A DNA stretch of 8,767 nt from CAYFPS01 sp964345075 (GTDB taxonomy: Bacteria > CAIWAD01): the NCBI GenBank assembly GCA_964345075.1, contig CAYFPS010000045.1, positions 1 to 8,767 of the forward strand. Direction: 5' to 3'. The stretch's first letter is position 1, and each line of letters starts with the position of its first letter. The notes under the pieces were generated by a model that was not told the DNA's origin, made no database searches, and saw only the letters and a list, made by a program, of their open reading frames with translations. A program made the position numbers and the translations under genes. Positions 1-6,894 of the stretch are shown here, one piece after another.

Positions 1-392
1 TTATGGGCGGCGGCGATGCAGATTTGTTCAGTGCCTTTTTGTTCACTCTCGTTGCTCTGATTGTTGTGATAGCGTTTTAAAACAAACAGCGTTGGGTGCG
101 GTATCGCCTTATCTATGGCAGCGAGTATGTTTTTGTCTAAGTCTTTCGACTTTAGGGTAATTTGAATGATCTCTATTTCGGTTACTGAGTCAGTCTTGGA
201 TAAATTGGTGGTGCCTTCTGCTAGTTTATAGGCCCACTTTATTTGGCCTACTTGCTCAACAAAACGCTGTTTTAAAGCGGCGCTGACATTGGCTTGTTGG
301 TAGAGCTTTTCTTTGGGAATCACGCGGCCAAACTTGGCGGCTTCAGGAAAACGCCAATGAATGAGTGGTAGGGTGTTGTTATTATTTATCAT
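1..392 (-). CDS. DUF4391 family protein, 3' end beyond window
   Basis: The N-terminal 130 residues are present and the gene runs off the left edge. The ATG at 392-390 overlaps the helicase stop as ATGA, so it is probably translated by coupling to the helicase. The segments IPKEKLYQQANVSAALK, IKWAYKLAEGTTNL, VTEIEIIQITLK and AAIDKAIPHPTLFVLKR match what I recall of the DUF4391 family pattern (a W-x-Y-K-L core, an E-I-x-I/V-x-x-I strand, then IDKAIPxPxLF). The biochemical role of DUF4391 is not known to me. From memory, its members sit beside SNF2/DEAD helicases and Mod-type adenine methyltransferases in restriction-modification-like clusters, which suggests a methyltransferase and perhaps a second helicase just outside the window. 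No signal peptide or membrane segment is seen, so a cytoplasmic protein is inferred. Confidence 0.8.
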   Translation of the reverse strand, partial: MINNNNTLPLIHWRFPEAAKFGRVIPKEKLYQQANVSAALKQRFVEQVGQIKWAYKLAEGTTNLSKTDSVTEIEIIQITLKSKDLDKNILAAIDKAIPHPTLFVLKRYHNNQSNESEQKGTEQICIAAAH

Positions 393-1501
393 CTTGCCAC
401 TACCAATTTCGATGGATCTTGAACGACGATAAAGGCTAACAGTTCAAAATCATCTAGCCCTTGAATGCTATTTACCAACGCGCTGGTTTCGCCACTGCTA
501 AACAAGCTATCGATATCGCTTTCGTCTTTAGTGGCAATCATGGAGCTAATAGCTTGGCTAAGCAGTTCACTGTAGGCTTGCATCTCTCTGCCATCGTGAG
601 TGATGCGGTTGAAGATGTCACAGACTTCACGGGCGGGGTCCGTCTGGTTTTTACAGCTGCTGCGTACTAAATCAAGCAAACGCTTTACTTCTAGATGATC
701 AGCAATAATCTCACCTTGATGACTAATGTAAACAAGATAATAAGGATGTAGACGGTTTTGTTGATCAATACTGATTGAACTGTTGATGTTCTTGAGTGCG
801 AAGATCACACCTTGCTCTAAACCAATGTTTGTATTGGCTGGAACCACGGCATGTAATCCATTCGCCACGTTTTTGGGCTCGCCGTATTTTTCAACATAGG
901 CCATTAAGTCCATGCGGAAGTCATTAAGTCCGAGGTCGGTAATCGATACGCCTGTTTTCAAATCTTCCAGGTCTAGAGTTTCTTCTTGGAGACGTTTTAA
1001 CTGATCTTTACGGTAGGCCAGTTCATTTTGTTTTTCTAGTAAGATGTTGTCGCCTGCTACACCTGCTGCATCGACAATCACCATTCGGCTTTCTACTCGC
1101 TCTTTTAGATTAATGTATTCATCCAGAGTGATATCCGGCCAGTAGTTGACTAATTGAATGACGTTGTTAGAAGAGCCGATGCGATCTACACGGCCAAAGC
1201 GCTGCACAATGCGAACAGGATTCCAATGGATGTCATAATTGATGAGGTAATCACAGTCCTGTAAGTTTTGCCCTTCTGAAATACAGTCGGTGGCTATCAA
1301 AATGTCGATTTCATTGGGCTCTTCGGNNNNNNNNNNNNNNNNNNNNNNNNNNNNNNNCTTACCAGTTTTTAGTGTATTTTTGGGTAGGCCGGAGCCGCCA
1401 GTTATCATGGCGGTATGTATTTGATGATTAGCCCAAAGCGTTGGCGCCAATTGTTCATAGAGGTATTGAGCAGTATCTGCAAAGGCGGTAAAGATAATCA
1501 C
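389..1501 (-). CDS. C-terminal half of split SNF2 helicase (RecA lobe 2)
   Basis: This is the continuation, in the same frame, of the helicase beginning at 3649; the two parts are separated only by a TGA at 1567-1565. Nineteen to twenty-one codons upstream of 1501 (QRLQAHIADKQAKPINTGNK) already read like helicase sequence, so GTG 1501 is only the first possible start and lacks a convincing SD. Visible helicase motifs are KVIIFTAFADTAQYLYEQL (motif IV region), ATDCISEGQNLQ (motif V) and QRFGRVDRIGS (motif VI, arginine fingers). About 260 residues of mixed, mostly charged C-terminal sequence follow. Bases 1327-1357 are unknown but the frame is kept across them. Alone this half lacks Walker A and B and cannot hydrolyse ATP, so it is either a remnant or the end of a full-length protein if the TGA is an error or is read through. 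Confidence 0.8.
   Translation of the reverse strand: MIIFTAFADTAQYLYEQLAPTLWANHQIHTAMITGGSGLPKNTLKTGKXXXXXXXXXXXEEPNEIDILIATDCISEGQNLQDCDYLINYDIHWNPVRIVQRFGRVDRIGSSNNVIQLVNYWPDITLDEYINLKERVESRMVIVDAAGVAGDNILLEKQNELAYRKDQLKRLQEETLDLEDLKTGVSITDLGLNDFRMDLMAYVEKYGEPKNVANGLHAVVPANTNIGLEQGVIFALKNINSSISIDQQNRLHPYYLVYISHQGEIIADHLEVKRLLDLVRSSCKNQTDPAREVCDIFNRITHDGREMQAYSELLSQAISSMIATKDESDIDSLFSSGETSALVNSIQGLDDFELLAFIVVQDPSKLVVAR
1327..1357. other. Assembly gap, 31 unknown bases
   Basis: A run of 31 N lies inside lobe 2 of the helicase, between the codons for LKTGK and EEPNEIDILIAT. Related helicases usually have a longer stretch here, which I recall as including an FSPxSK-like segment, so the true gap may exceed 31 bases. 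The reading frame on both sides is consistent with a gap of 31 or 31 plus a multiple of three. Confidence 0.98.
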
Positions 1502-1564
1502 CTTTTTATTGCCGGTGTTAATCGGCTTGGCTTGCTTGTCCGCTATGTGGGCTTGCAGGCGCTG

Positions 1565-3649
1565 TCATCTGCCATCGTGCCCTGGCGTAATGGCTTGCAT
1601 TTCAATGAATAGGCTTTCAATCATGGTGAGGTCAACACGTAAGTCTTGTTCCCATGAAAGAAGATCCATATCTTGAAGTTGTATTTTTACTTTGCCACCC
1701 ACTTCCATATCTTGAAAGCTATCGTCATCGTAGCTATCAATAAGACCCATTGCGGCCTCAAGATCATCAATCTCTGTTACGCCGCCTTTTTTGTGAAAAT
1801 CATCAATCTTCGCAAATACAGCCTCATGATTGGCCTTTAACGCGTTAAGGGTCTTTCTAAAGGCGTAAACGGAGCTTTCAAGACGCTTAAGCAGGTTGGT
1901 AGTCATTAAGGCAACGAGGGCTTTTTCGCGATCTTGCTGCGTTAGCTTTCCTTTACCACCACTTACTTCGGTGTCATACAATTCTTCGTATTTTTTTAAT
2001 CGGCTGGGCAGTACATACGAAATAGGCGCATAGACACACATTTTAAGAAGTCGTAACTGCGTAAAGATTTCATTGGTTGGTGGTGCGCTTGTCAGTGTTG
2101 TTAGTGGGCGGTGATATGACTTTGGAGGTAATCGATCAGGAAACTTACCTATATCGCTCGTGTCATAGAATGCCTGAATATGCTTGCGTGAGCGAGCAAT
2201 AGTGACGCTATCTAGAAGCTCAAAGAAGTCTATATCCAGGGAGTCTAGAATGGCCTTTGGCGTGCGCTCCTCGGGTTCTAAATCAGACCAATCATTAAAC
2301 GCTTTTTGTGCACGTTTAAAAATATCTTCAACAGACCGAGTGGTTTTAAGATTTTTAGTGAGGTTTTCCGAGTGTCCTTCATAAGCTAAGGCAAGCTGGT
2401 TTCGAAGATCAGAAAAGCGGTTGTTTACTGGTGTCGCTGAAAGCATGAGCACTTTAGTTTTTACGCCGCTTCGGATGACTTTATTCATCAGTTTTTGATA
2501 ACGAGTTTCCCGGTCTTTAACGGCATTATCGTTTCTGAAATTGTGTGACTCGTCTATGACAACTAAATCATAGTTTCCCCAGTTAATTTGGTTTAGGGGC
2601 ATGCCAAACGACTCACCTCGGGTGCGACTTAAATCGGTATGGCAAAGTACGTCGTAGTTGAAGCGGTCTTTCACTAAAATGTTGGTGGTGACATTCCGAT
2701 TGTAAGTTAGCCAGTTGTCGGCAAGTTTCTTAGGGCAGAGCAACAAAACAGACTTATTGCGAAGTTCGTAGTATTTCATCACGGCTAAGGCAGTAAAAGT
2801 CTTACCTAAGCCCACAGAGTCGGCCAGAATACAGCCGTTATACATCTCTAGTTTATTGATGATGCCGGTTGCTGCATCTTTTTGATAATTGAAAAGCGTA
2901 TTCCAGATGACAGTTTCTTGGTACCCCGTTCTATCATTGGCCAATACATCTTCATTCATCTCTTCTAGGAATTCATGAAAGATGTTGTAGAGAATGACAA
3001 AGTAAATTTTCTCGGGTGAATTTTCTTCATACACTGAGTCGATATGCTGAATCACTTGCTCAGTAACATCAGCTAGCTTTTCATCGTCATTCCACATTTG
3101 TTCAAATAACGAAATGTATTGCTGCGTGAATGGCGCTTGATCAAATTTATGTGACAGCGATGAGACTGCGTTGCCTTTCTGATAGCCCAAATCGACTGCT
3201 GTAAAACCACTAATAGGTGCAAATACTGTATCTTGCTGCGCTTTATCTTGGGTGGTCATAAATTGCTGCATGCTCGAATTGGAAGTGTTCGATTTGAATG
3301 TGACTTTGCTTCGAATCCACTCTGCACACTCTTTAGCAACTGCTTTTTGTGTAAGTTCGTTTTTTAACTGGATCTCAAAATCAGAACCGTAAAGGCTTCT
3401 TTCTCGATGATTTTTGGGTATATGAAATTCACGATGTTCTTTTTTGAATTTATCGGTAGCTGATTCTGGCGTGAACGTAGGTTCAGTAAATATAAACTCG
3501 AGAGAATCAATTTTGGACAATTCGCTTTTCAAGGTTACGAATGCATACATAGAAAAGCAGCTGGCTGCTACTTGTAATTTACGGCCATGCTTTAGATGTT
3601 GCTTGAGCTCATTGCCTAAAAGGTGATTGACGTTATCAATTAGTTCCAT
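1565..3649 (-). CDS. SNF2-type helicase with PLD-like N-terminus, stopped early after RecA lobe 1
   Basis: This 694-residue ORF is the front of what should be a protein of about 1086 residues. Residues 20-60 (LQVAASCFSMYAF, then LEFIFTEPTF) and 145-156 (ISGFTAVDLGY) resemble a phospholipase-D-like fold, but no HxK catalytic pair is visible, so that domain is probably inactive or structural. The ATPase lobe has a Q-like NYQKDAA (254-260), Walker A DSVGLGKT (277-284), Walker B VVIDESHN (363-370) and motif III SATPVNN (404-410). It would act as a DNA-translocating ATPase in the cytoplasm. The start is supported by AAGGAG seven bases upstream, and the gene overlaps the WYL gene by 10 bases. The ORF ends GHDGR-TGA; the next codons continue the same protein in frame, so this is a nonsense change or sequence error. 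PLD plus SNF2 helicases occur in several defence cassettes (general knowledge); this one is not a recognised DISARM or BREX core gene. Confidence 0.85.
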   Translation of the reverse strand: MELIDNVNHLLGNELKQHLKHGRKLQVAASCFSMYAFVTLKSELSKIDSLEFIFTEPTFTPESATDKFKKEHREFHIPKNHRERSLYGSDFEIQLKNELTQKAVAKECAEWIRSKVTFKSNTSNSSMQQFMTTQDKAQQDTVFAPISGFTAVDLGYQKGNAVSSLSHKFDQAPFTQQYISLFEQMWNDDEKLADVTEQVIQHIDSVYEENSPEKIYFVILYNIFHEFLEEMNEDVLANDRTGYQETVIWNTLFNYQKDAATGIINKLEMYNGCILADSVGLGKTFTALAVMKYYELRNKSVLLLCPKKLADNWLTYNRNVTTNILVKDRFNYDVLCHTDLSRTRGESFGMPLNQINWGNYDLVVIDESHNFRNDNAVKDRETRYQKLMNKVIRSGVKTKVLMLSATPVNNRFSDLRNQLALAYEGHSENLTKNLKTTRSVEDIFKRAQKAFNDWSDLEPEERTPKAILDSLDIDFFELLDSVTIARSRKHIQAFYDTSDIGKFPDRLPPKSYHRPLTTLTSAPPTNEIFTQLRLLKMCVYAPISYVLPSRLKKYEELYDTEVSGGKGKLTQQDREKALVALMTTNLLKRLESSVYAFRKTLNALKANHEAVFAKIDDFHKKGGVTEIDDLEAAMGLIDSYDDDSFQDMEVGGKVKIQLQDMDLLSWEQDLRVDLTMIESLFIEMQAITPGHDGR

Positions 3650-4551
3650 TTCAAATCTCCTTCATAGCCAGGAGCTAAAGTTAAATTATCAACCCCGTAT
3701 AGCGTGGGCGTATTCTTCAACCAAAGATGATACTCCGGCCCATCCAACGTATGCTCTTTTGAGGAGCAATCCACGTTCCATTTCCTTAATACATACCCGG
3801 TAAGTGCCGCTCGAACACTAAGGTTCAATAAACCGCTATTCATGACATATTCCGCTTCAATCGTTTCGGGGTGTTTGAGCTTTGGATGCGGAACAATATG
3901 GAGTTCGACAATCCGATTCCATTGATTATCGGCTGTCTTGGTTTGCTCTTCTGGAATCTCTTCGCTTATCAAATGAGGTGCTTCTATACGATTAACGACA
4001 AAGTCCGCAAAACGGTTTCGCGCTCGATCGTAACCTCTCACATGCCAGCGCAGCCCATTATCAATTAATGCAAAAGGTACGATCTCTCTTTCACTTAAGC
4101 CGCTGGATAGAGAGCGGTACTGAATTTTTAAAACTTGGCTGTTGTGAATGGCACGAGTAATAAAAGCGAGTGTTTGAATATTTGGATAGTTCAGTTGTGT
4201 TGGCGCTTCGCAGGTAACGATTGGCTTTTGTGTACCGACGAAGTCATCACCAAAGCCATGTAGCAGAGCCGCTAATGTTTGGCTGCCTGAATACTCAAAG
4301 AGTGGCGAAAAACCATCGCGCTGAATATAGGTTTTGGCTTTGGTGTCATATTCAATGTTTTTAGGGGCGAGATCTTTATAGAGGGAAAGGTCTCTTGAGG
4401 CGGCTGCTTCCTTGATGCCAAAACGTGATACCAGATCAGTGCGATTGACCGAACCCAGAAAGTAGAGCTTGAAGTCTATGTGAAATAGACGCTCTCTTTG
4501 GGCTTGGCTTATAGTCGCCAGTTGATCCTGTGAGTCTTGTTCGTTGGGCAT
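3640..4551 (-). CDS. WYL-domain transcription regulator (BrxR/CapW-like)
   Basis: 303 residues from the chosen ATG. Order of parts: a winged-helix DNA-binding domain at about 16-78 (ERLFHIDFKLYFLGSVNR, then SRFGIKEAAASRDLSLY), a WYL sensor domain at about 125-190 (NIQTLAFITRAIHN, LKIQYRSLSSG, REIVPFALIDNGLRWHVRGY, FVVNRI) and a WCX-like C-terminal tail. Proteins of this build, such as BrxR and CapW, are dimeric repressors at the head of phage-defence operons and are thought to sense a nucleic-acid or nucleotide ligand (known for the family). An in-frame TTG at 4602 would add 17 residues, but ATG 4551 has AGGGA five bases before it and the extra residues look like leader, so 4551 is preferred. 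It heads the operon, overlaps the helicase gene by 10 bases, and probably binds the repeats at 4722-4794 to repress its own operon. Confidence 0.88.
   Translation of the reverse strand: MPNEQDSQDQLATISQAQRERLFHIDFKLYFLGSVNRTDLVSRFGIKEAAASRDLSLYKDLAPKNIEYDTKAKTYIQRDGFSPLFEYSGSQTLAALLHGFGDDFVGTQKPIVTCEAPTQLNYPNIQTLAFITRAIHNSQVLKIQYRSLSSGLSEREIVPFALIDNGLRWHVRGYDRARNRFADFVVNRIEAPHLISEEIPEEQTKTADNQWNRIVELHIVPHPKLKHPETIEAEYVMNSGLLNLSVRAALTGYVLRKWNVDCSSKEHTLDGPEYHLWLKNTPTLYGVDNLTLAPGYEGDLKWN
3657..3662 (-). promoter_or_regulatory. Shine-Dalgarno of the helicase gene, inside the WYL gene
   Basis: AAGGAG on the minus strand lies seven bases before the helicase ATG (3649-3647), within the last codons of the regulator gene. 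It fixes the helicase start and shows the two genes are translated from one mRNA. Confidence 0.85.
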
Positions 4552-4556
4552 TCGGT

Positions 4557-4561
4557 TCCCT
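4557..4561 (-). promoter_or_regulatory. Shine-Dalgarno deciding the WYL gene start
   Basis: AGGGA on the minus strand with a five-base spacer to ATG 4551. The upstream TTG at 4602 has no comparable site, which is why the shorter start was chosen. Confidence 0.6.
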
Positions 4562-4721
4562 GTATTTTCTAATAGCGCGTTGTTGTTGCTCGCTTTTATC
4601 AAGTTAAACGGCGCTTAAGTTTTATCGTCTCGCTCTTGTTTACTGCTTGGGCTCGAGTCGTTATTTGCCTGCATAAGTTTGCTAACAACTCCTGCGGGCT
4701 AGGTACAACTATTTACTACAG

Positions 4722-4794
4722 TGTGGTTTTAAATGATAATTTGGTGCGTGTCAATATGATAACCACAATCATTTTTATGATTATGTTGTTTATC
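4722..4794. promoter_or_regulatory. Operator-like inverted repeats around the WYL operon promoter
   Basis: An imperfect inverted repeat runs from 4758 to 4794 (GATAACCACAATCAT, loop, ATGATTATGTTGTTTATC). It ends just upstream of the -35 box. A second pair, TGTGGTT (4722-4728) and AACCACA (4761-4767), flanks the promoter on both sides. ATGATAA occurs at 4733-4739 and 4756-4762. The placement suits binding by the WYL repressor encoded just downstream. This is inferred from layout only. Confidence 0.45.
4726..4754 (-). promoter_or_regulatory. Candidate sigma-70 promoter of the WYL-helicase-DUF4391 operon
   Basis: On the minus strand TTGACA (4754-4749) is a perfect -35 box. After 17 bases comes TAAAAC (4731-4726), a 4/6 match to the -10 consensus. 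Transcription would start near 4719, giving an untranslated leader of about 170 bases before the ATG at 4551. Confidence 0.55.
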
Positions 4795-4916
4795 TACCTT
4801 TCGCCCAACCAATTCACCCAACAAACCTTTTGATTAGTCCGATAATAAGCTGCTGATTTTAAAGGGTTCTCTATTCTCTGGTCATGGACTTGGGCTGTTC
4901 GAGATGGGGAGGGGTG

Positions 4917-4960
4917 CAGAGAGTATTCGGCAATTTAGAGAATATTCGCCTTGGATAGTC
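4917..4960. repeat. Invariant 44-bp block with two GAGARTATTCG direct repeats
   Basis: Every base is identical to 8404-8447. Two 11-base repeats, GAGAGTATTCG (4919-4929) and GAGAATATTCG (4938-4948), are 19 bp apart, about two helical turns. GGACTT (4886-4891) and AAGTCC (4980-4985) lie inverted on either side. This may be a protein-binding arm of the attachment region; the binding protein is unknown. Confidence 0.5.
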
Positions 4961-5029
4961 CGAGATTAGAAATGGCGCAAAGTCCGTAAACCCTTGCCAT
5001 ATAAGGCCTGTAGCGCAGGGCGCAGGCAT

Positions 5030-5058
5030 AAAAAAAGGCCAACCGAGAACGGTTGACC
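5030..5058 (-). terminator. Intrinsic terminator, left copy
   Basis: On the minus strand GGTCAACCG-TTCT-CGGTTGGCC is followed by seven T (5036-5030). It has the same geometry as the ssrA terminator at 8517-8545 but a different stem sequence. No gene now ends directly before it; it appears to be the terminator of ssrA before displacement. Confidence 0.85.
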
Positions 5059-5064
5059 TTCTTA

Positions 5065-5073
5065 AATTGGTGG
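5065..5073. other. Attachment-site core, left junction
   Basis: AATTGGTGG is identical to 8552-8560, where it spans the CCA end of ssrA. Left of it the two sites stay similar for 250 bp; right of it they diverge at once. This is the expected pattern for a recombination junction. Confidence 0.6.
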
Positions 5074-5120
5074 CAATTATCAATATGAAAAGCCGTTCGC
5101 TACTGTTCGAAGAAAAACTA

Positions 5121-5174
5121 AACTGCGCCATAAAAATCATTAAAAGTGGCGCAGTTCTGAAAACTGCGCCATAA
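5121..5174. promoter_or_regulatory. Three-site operator-like cluster before the fic gene
   Basis: AACTGCGCCATAA occurs at 5121-5133 and again at 5162-5174, 41 bp apart. The inverse TGGCGCAGTT lies between them at 5147-5156 and forms a perfect 10-bp inverted repeat with 5162-5171 (five-base loop). The AT-rich stretch between sites probably holds the promoter, though I cannot fix its boxes. The cluster ends three bases before the fic start, so binding by the protein's own winged helix, or an RNA hairpin, could shut expression. Confidence 0.6.
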
Positions 5175-5176
5175 TT

Positions 5177-6583
5177 GTGCCATCTATTACTTATAAGGGC
5201 GCCAAACCGTTTATGCCTTCAAACAACGAACTTCTTGCCAGCATTAAAGCGTCTCCTCAAGGTGTCACGCTGGCTGAGCTTTTAACGCAGCACCCAAATA
5301 TCGCTCGAAGAACAGCCCAGCGACAGATTGCGAAGTTCATTGATGAAGGGCTGGTGATTGCTCACGGAGAGGGTCGTGCTCGCCGATATTTTGGTGTGGA
5401 TGCCCCGCTCAAAGCTGACATACAAACAAATAATAGAGATGCATTTCCTTCCTTCATTCCTGTATCCGCTGATAGCCAGGATATTTTAAGTTACATCAAT
5501 CTAGCGCTTGAAGCCCGCAAGCCAATAGGTTATCAACTGGATTTTCTGAATTCCTATGAGCCAAATAAAACCTGGTATTTGTCAGAGTCATTACGTCGTC
5601 AATTGCATAAAATGGGCAAAACTACGGATAGTCAGGAGCCTGCTGGTACCTACTCGCGCGCCATCCTAAATCGGTTGTTAATAGACTTGTCATGGGCATC
5701 AAGCCATTTAGAGGGAAACACCTATTCCCGATTAGATACTCGCGAACTCATTGAACATGGAAGATCGGCGCAGGGTAAAGCCGCGATTGAAACACAAATG
5801 ATTCTAAACCATAAGTCGGCTATTGAGCTGTTGGTAGAGAATATCGATACAGCTGAATTCAATCACTATACGTTGATGAATATACACAGCGCATTGTCAG
5901 AGAATTTGCTGCCAAACCCAGCAGATGAGGGAAGGATTCGTCAGCACGCAGTTGATATTGGTAAGAGCGTCTACCGGCCCCTGTCGGTACCGGCACAAAT
6001 CGAAGATGCTTTGAAGCTAGTATTAAATAAGGTCAGTCAAATTGGCGACGCCTTTGAACAATCTTTTTTTATGATGGTGCATTTACCTTATTTACAGCCA
6101 TTTGCTGATATCAATAAGCGAACCTCCCGCTTGGCTGCAAATCTACCATTGTTTCGCGCCAATCTATGCCCGTTAACGTTTCTCGATGTTCCCGAGCAAG
6201 CCTATAGTCGAGCCACGCTAGGAGTGTACGAAATGGCGCGGGTCGAATTATTGCGTGATCTATATGTGTGGGCTTATGAGCGCTCTACGCAAGAGTATTT
6301 AGCCATTAAGCAAGACTTAGCTGAGCCAGATCCCTTGCGTCTAACGTGGCGAGATTTTATTAAGCAAACGATTCACTTGGTTGTGACTAACCCCGAACAA
6401 GACCCTTACGTTGTTATACAGCAAACTGTTAAAGCGCAAATTCCCGAATCCGAGCAAAAGGATTTACAAGCGTTAGTGATAGAGGAGTTGAGACGATTGC
6501 ATGAAGGCGTTTTGGCTCGTTACGGCCTGCGCCCGTCGGAATTTTCCGCTTGGAAGGCTGAACATCAGTCTAATAAAAGCTGA
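5177..6583 (+). CDS. Winged-helix Fic/Doc-like protein with atypical active site
   Basis: 468 residues. Residues 16-72 form a winged helix (ASPQGVTLAELLTQ, RRTAQRQIAKFIDEGLV, GRARRYFG). Residues 175-180 (SSHLEG) fit the inhibitory-helix motif [S/T]xxxE[G/N] of self-restrained Fic proteins. The core motif at 307-318 is QPFADINKRTSR; the usual form is HxFx[D/E]GNGRxxR. The catalytic His is Gln307 and the GNG loop is INK, as in Doc kinase (ANKRT), while Asp311, Asn313, Arg315 and Arg318 are kept. Fic enzymes transfer AMP or phosphate to proteins; whether this one is active, or is mainly a regulator, is open. The start is GTG 5177, six bases after a hairpin and without a clear SD; ATG 5213 is the alternative. 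It lies 11 bp before the recombinase gene, likely one operon, and probably represses itself through 5121-5174. The C-terminal 90 residues are helical and unrecognised. Confidence 0.88.
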   Translation: MPSITYKGAKPFMPSNNELLASIKASPQGVTLAELLTQHPNIARRTAQRQIAKFIDEGLVIAHGEGRARRYFGVDAPLKADIQTNNRDAFPSFIPVSADSQDILSYINLALEARKPIGYQLDFLNSYEPNKTWYLSESLRRQLHKMGKTTDSQEPAGTYSRAILNRLLIDLSWASSHLEGNTYSRLDTRELIEHGRSAQGKAAIETQMILNHKSAIELLVENIDTAEFNHYTLMNIHSALSENLLPNPADEGRIRQHAVDIGKSVYRPLSVPAQIEDALKLVLNKVSQIGDAFEQSFFMMVHLPYLQPFADINKRTSRLAANLPLFRANLCPLTFLDVPEQAYSRATLGVYEMARVELLRDLYVWAYERSTQEYLAIKQDLAEPDPLRLTWRDFIKQTIHLVVTNPEQDPYVVIQQTVKAQIPESEQKDLQALVIEELRRLHEGVLARYGLRPSEFSAWKAEHQSNKS

Positions 6584-6894
6584 GTTCATTTTAAATGACG
6601 CATAATAATGAACAACCAGCTATAAAGCGTTGCGCTATCTATTCCCGTTCGTCAGTAGAAAAGAATAGTAACGATCCTTTTGACTCCGTGAGTGCTCAGT
6701 TTATGGCTTGCGCAGAATTTATTGGTTCTCAAGTTGGCGAGGGCTGGCGCTTGGTCGATACGATTTATGAGGATAGGGGATATTCCGGTAGCCATATGCG
6801 GCGTGCTGGTTTTCGTTCGCTGCTTAATGACATCAAACTAGGATTGATTGATGTGGTGGTAGTGCATCGGCTGGATCGCTTGATTCGTAGACTA

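Larger units (their letters stand above)
4808..5073. repeat. Left copy of 266-bp direct repeat (former ssrA-adjacent end)
   Basis: It matches 8295-8560 over its full length, about 80% identical by hand alignment, with a fully identical 44-base block at 4917-4960. It includes a minus-strand terminator and ends in AATTGGTGG, the sequence that in the right copy overlaps the 3' end of ssrA. Beyond position 5073 similarity to the ssrA side stops. It marks the junction between the WYL-operon island and the Fic/recombinase unit. Confidence 0.85.

Noticed and set aside
1565..1567. TGA as a selenocysteine codon
   Set aside because: No hairpin of the required kind was recognised just downstream and the position between helicase lobes has no redox role.
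4618..4674. Eighteen-codon minus-strand reading frame in the WYL leader (MQANNDSSPSKQERDDKT)
   Set aside because: It is in frame with the WYL gene but ends at TAA, and the only SD-like AGGAG is 14 bases from the ATG. A leader peptide or eroded N-terminus cannot be supported.
4636..4833. Plus-strand ORF of 65 codons
   Set aside because: It overlaps the promoter and operator region of the WYL operon on the other strand, has no SD and extends into the repeat; its hydrophobic end comes from AT-rich DNA.
4871..5140. Minus-strand ORF of 89 codons
   Set aside because: It lies across the left repeat copy and its terminator; the protein has no recognisable features and the matching copy at 8295-8560 does not keep the frame.
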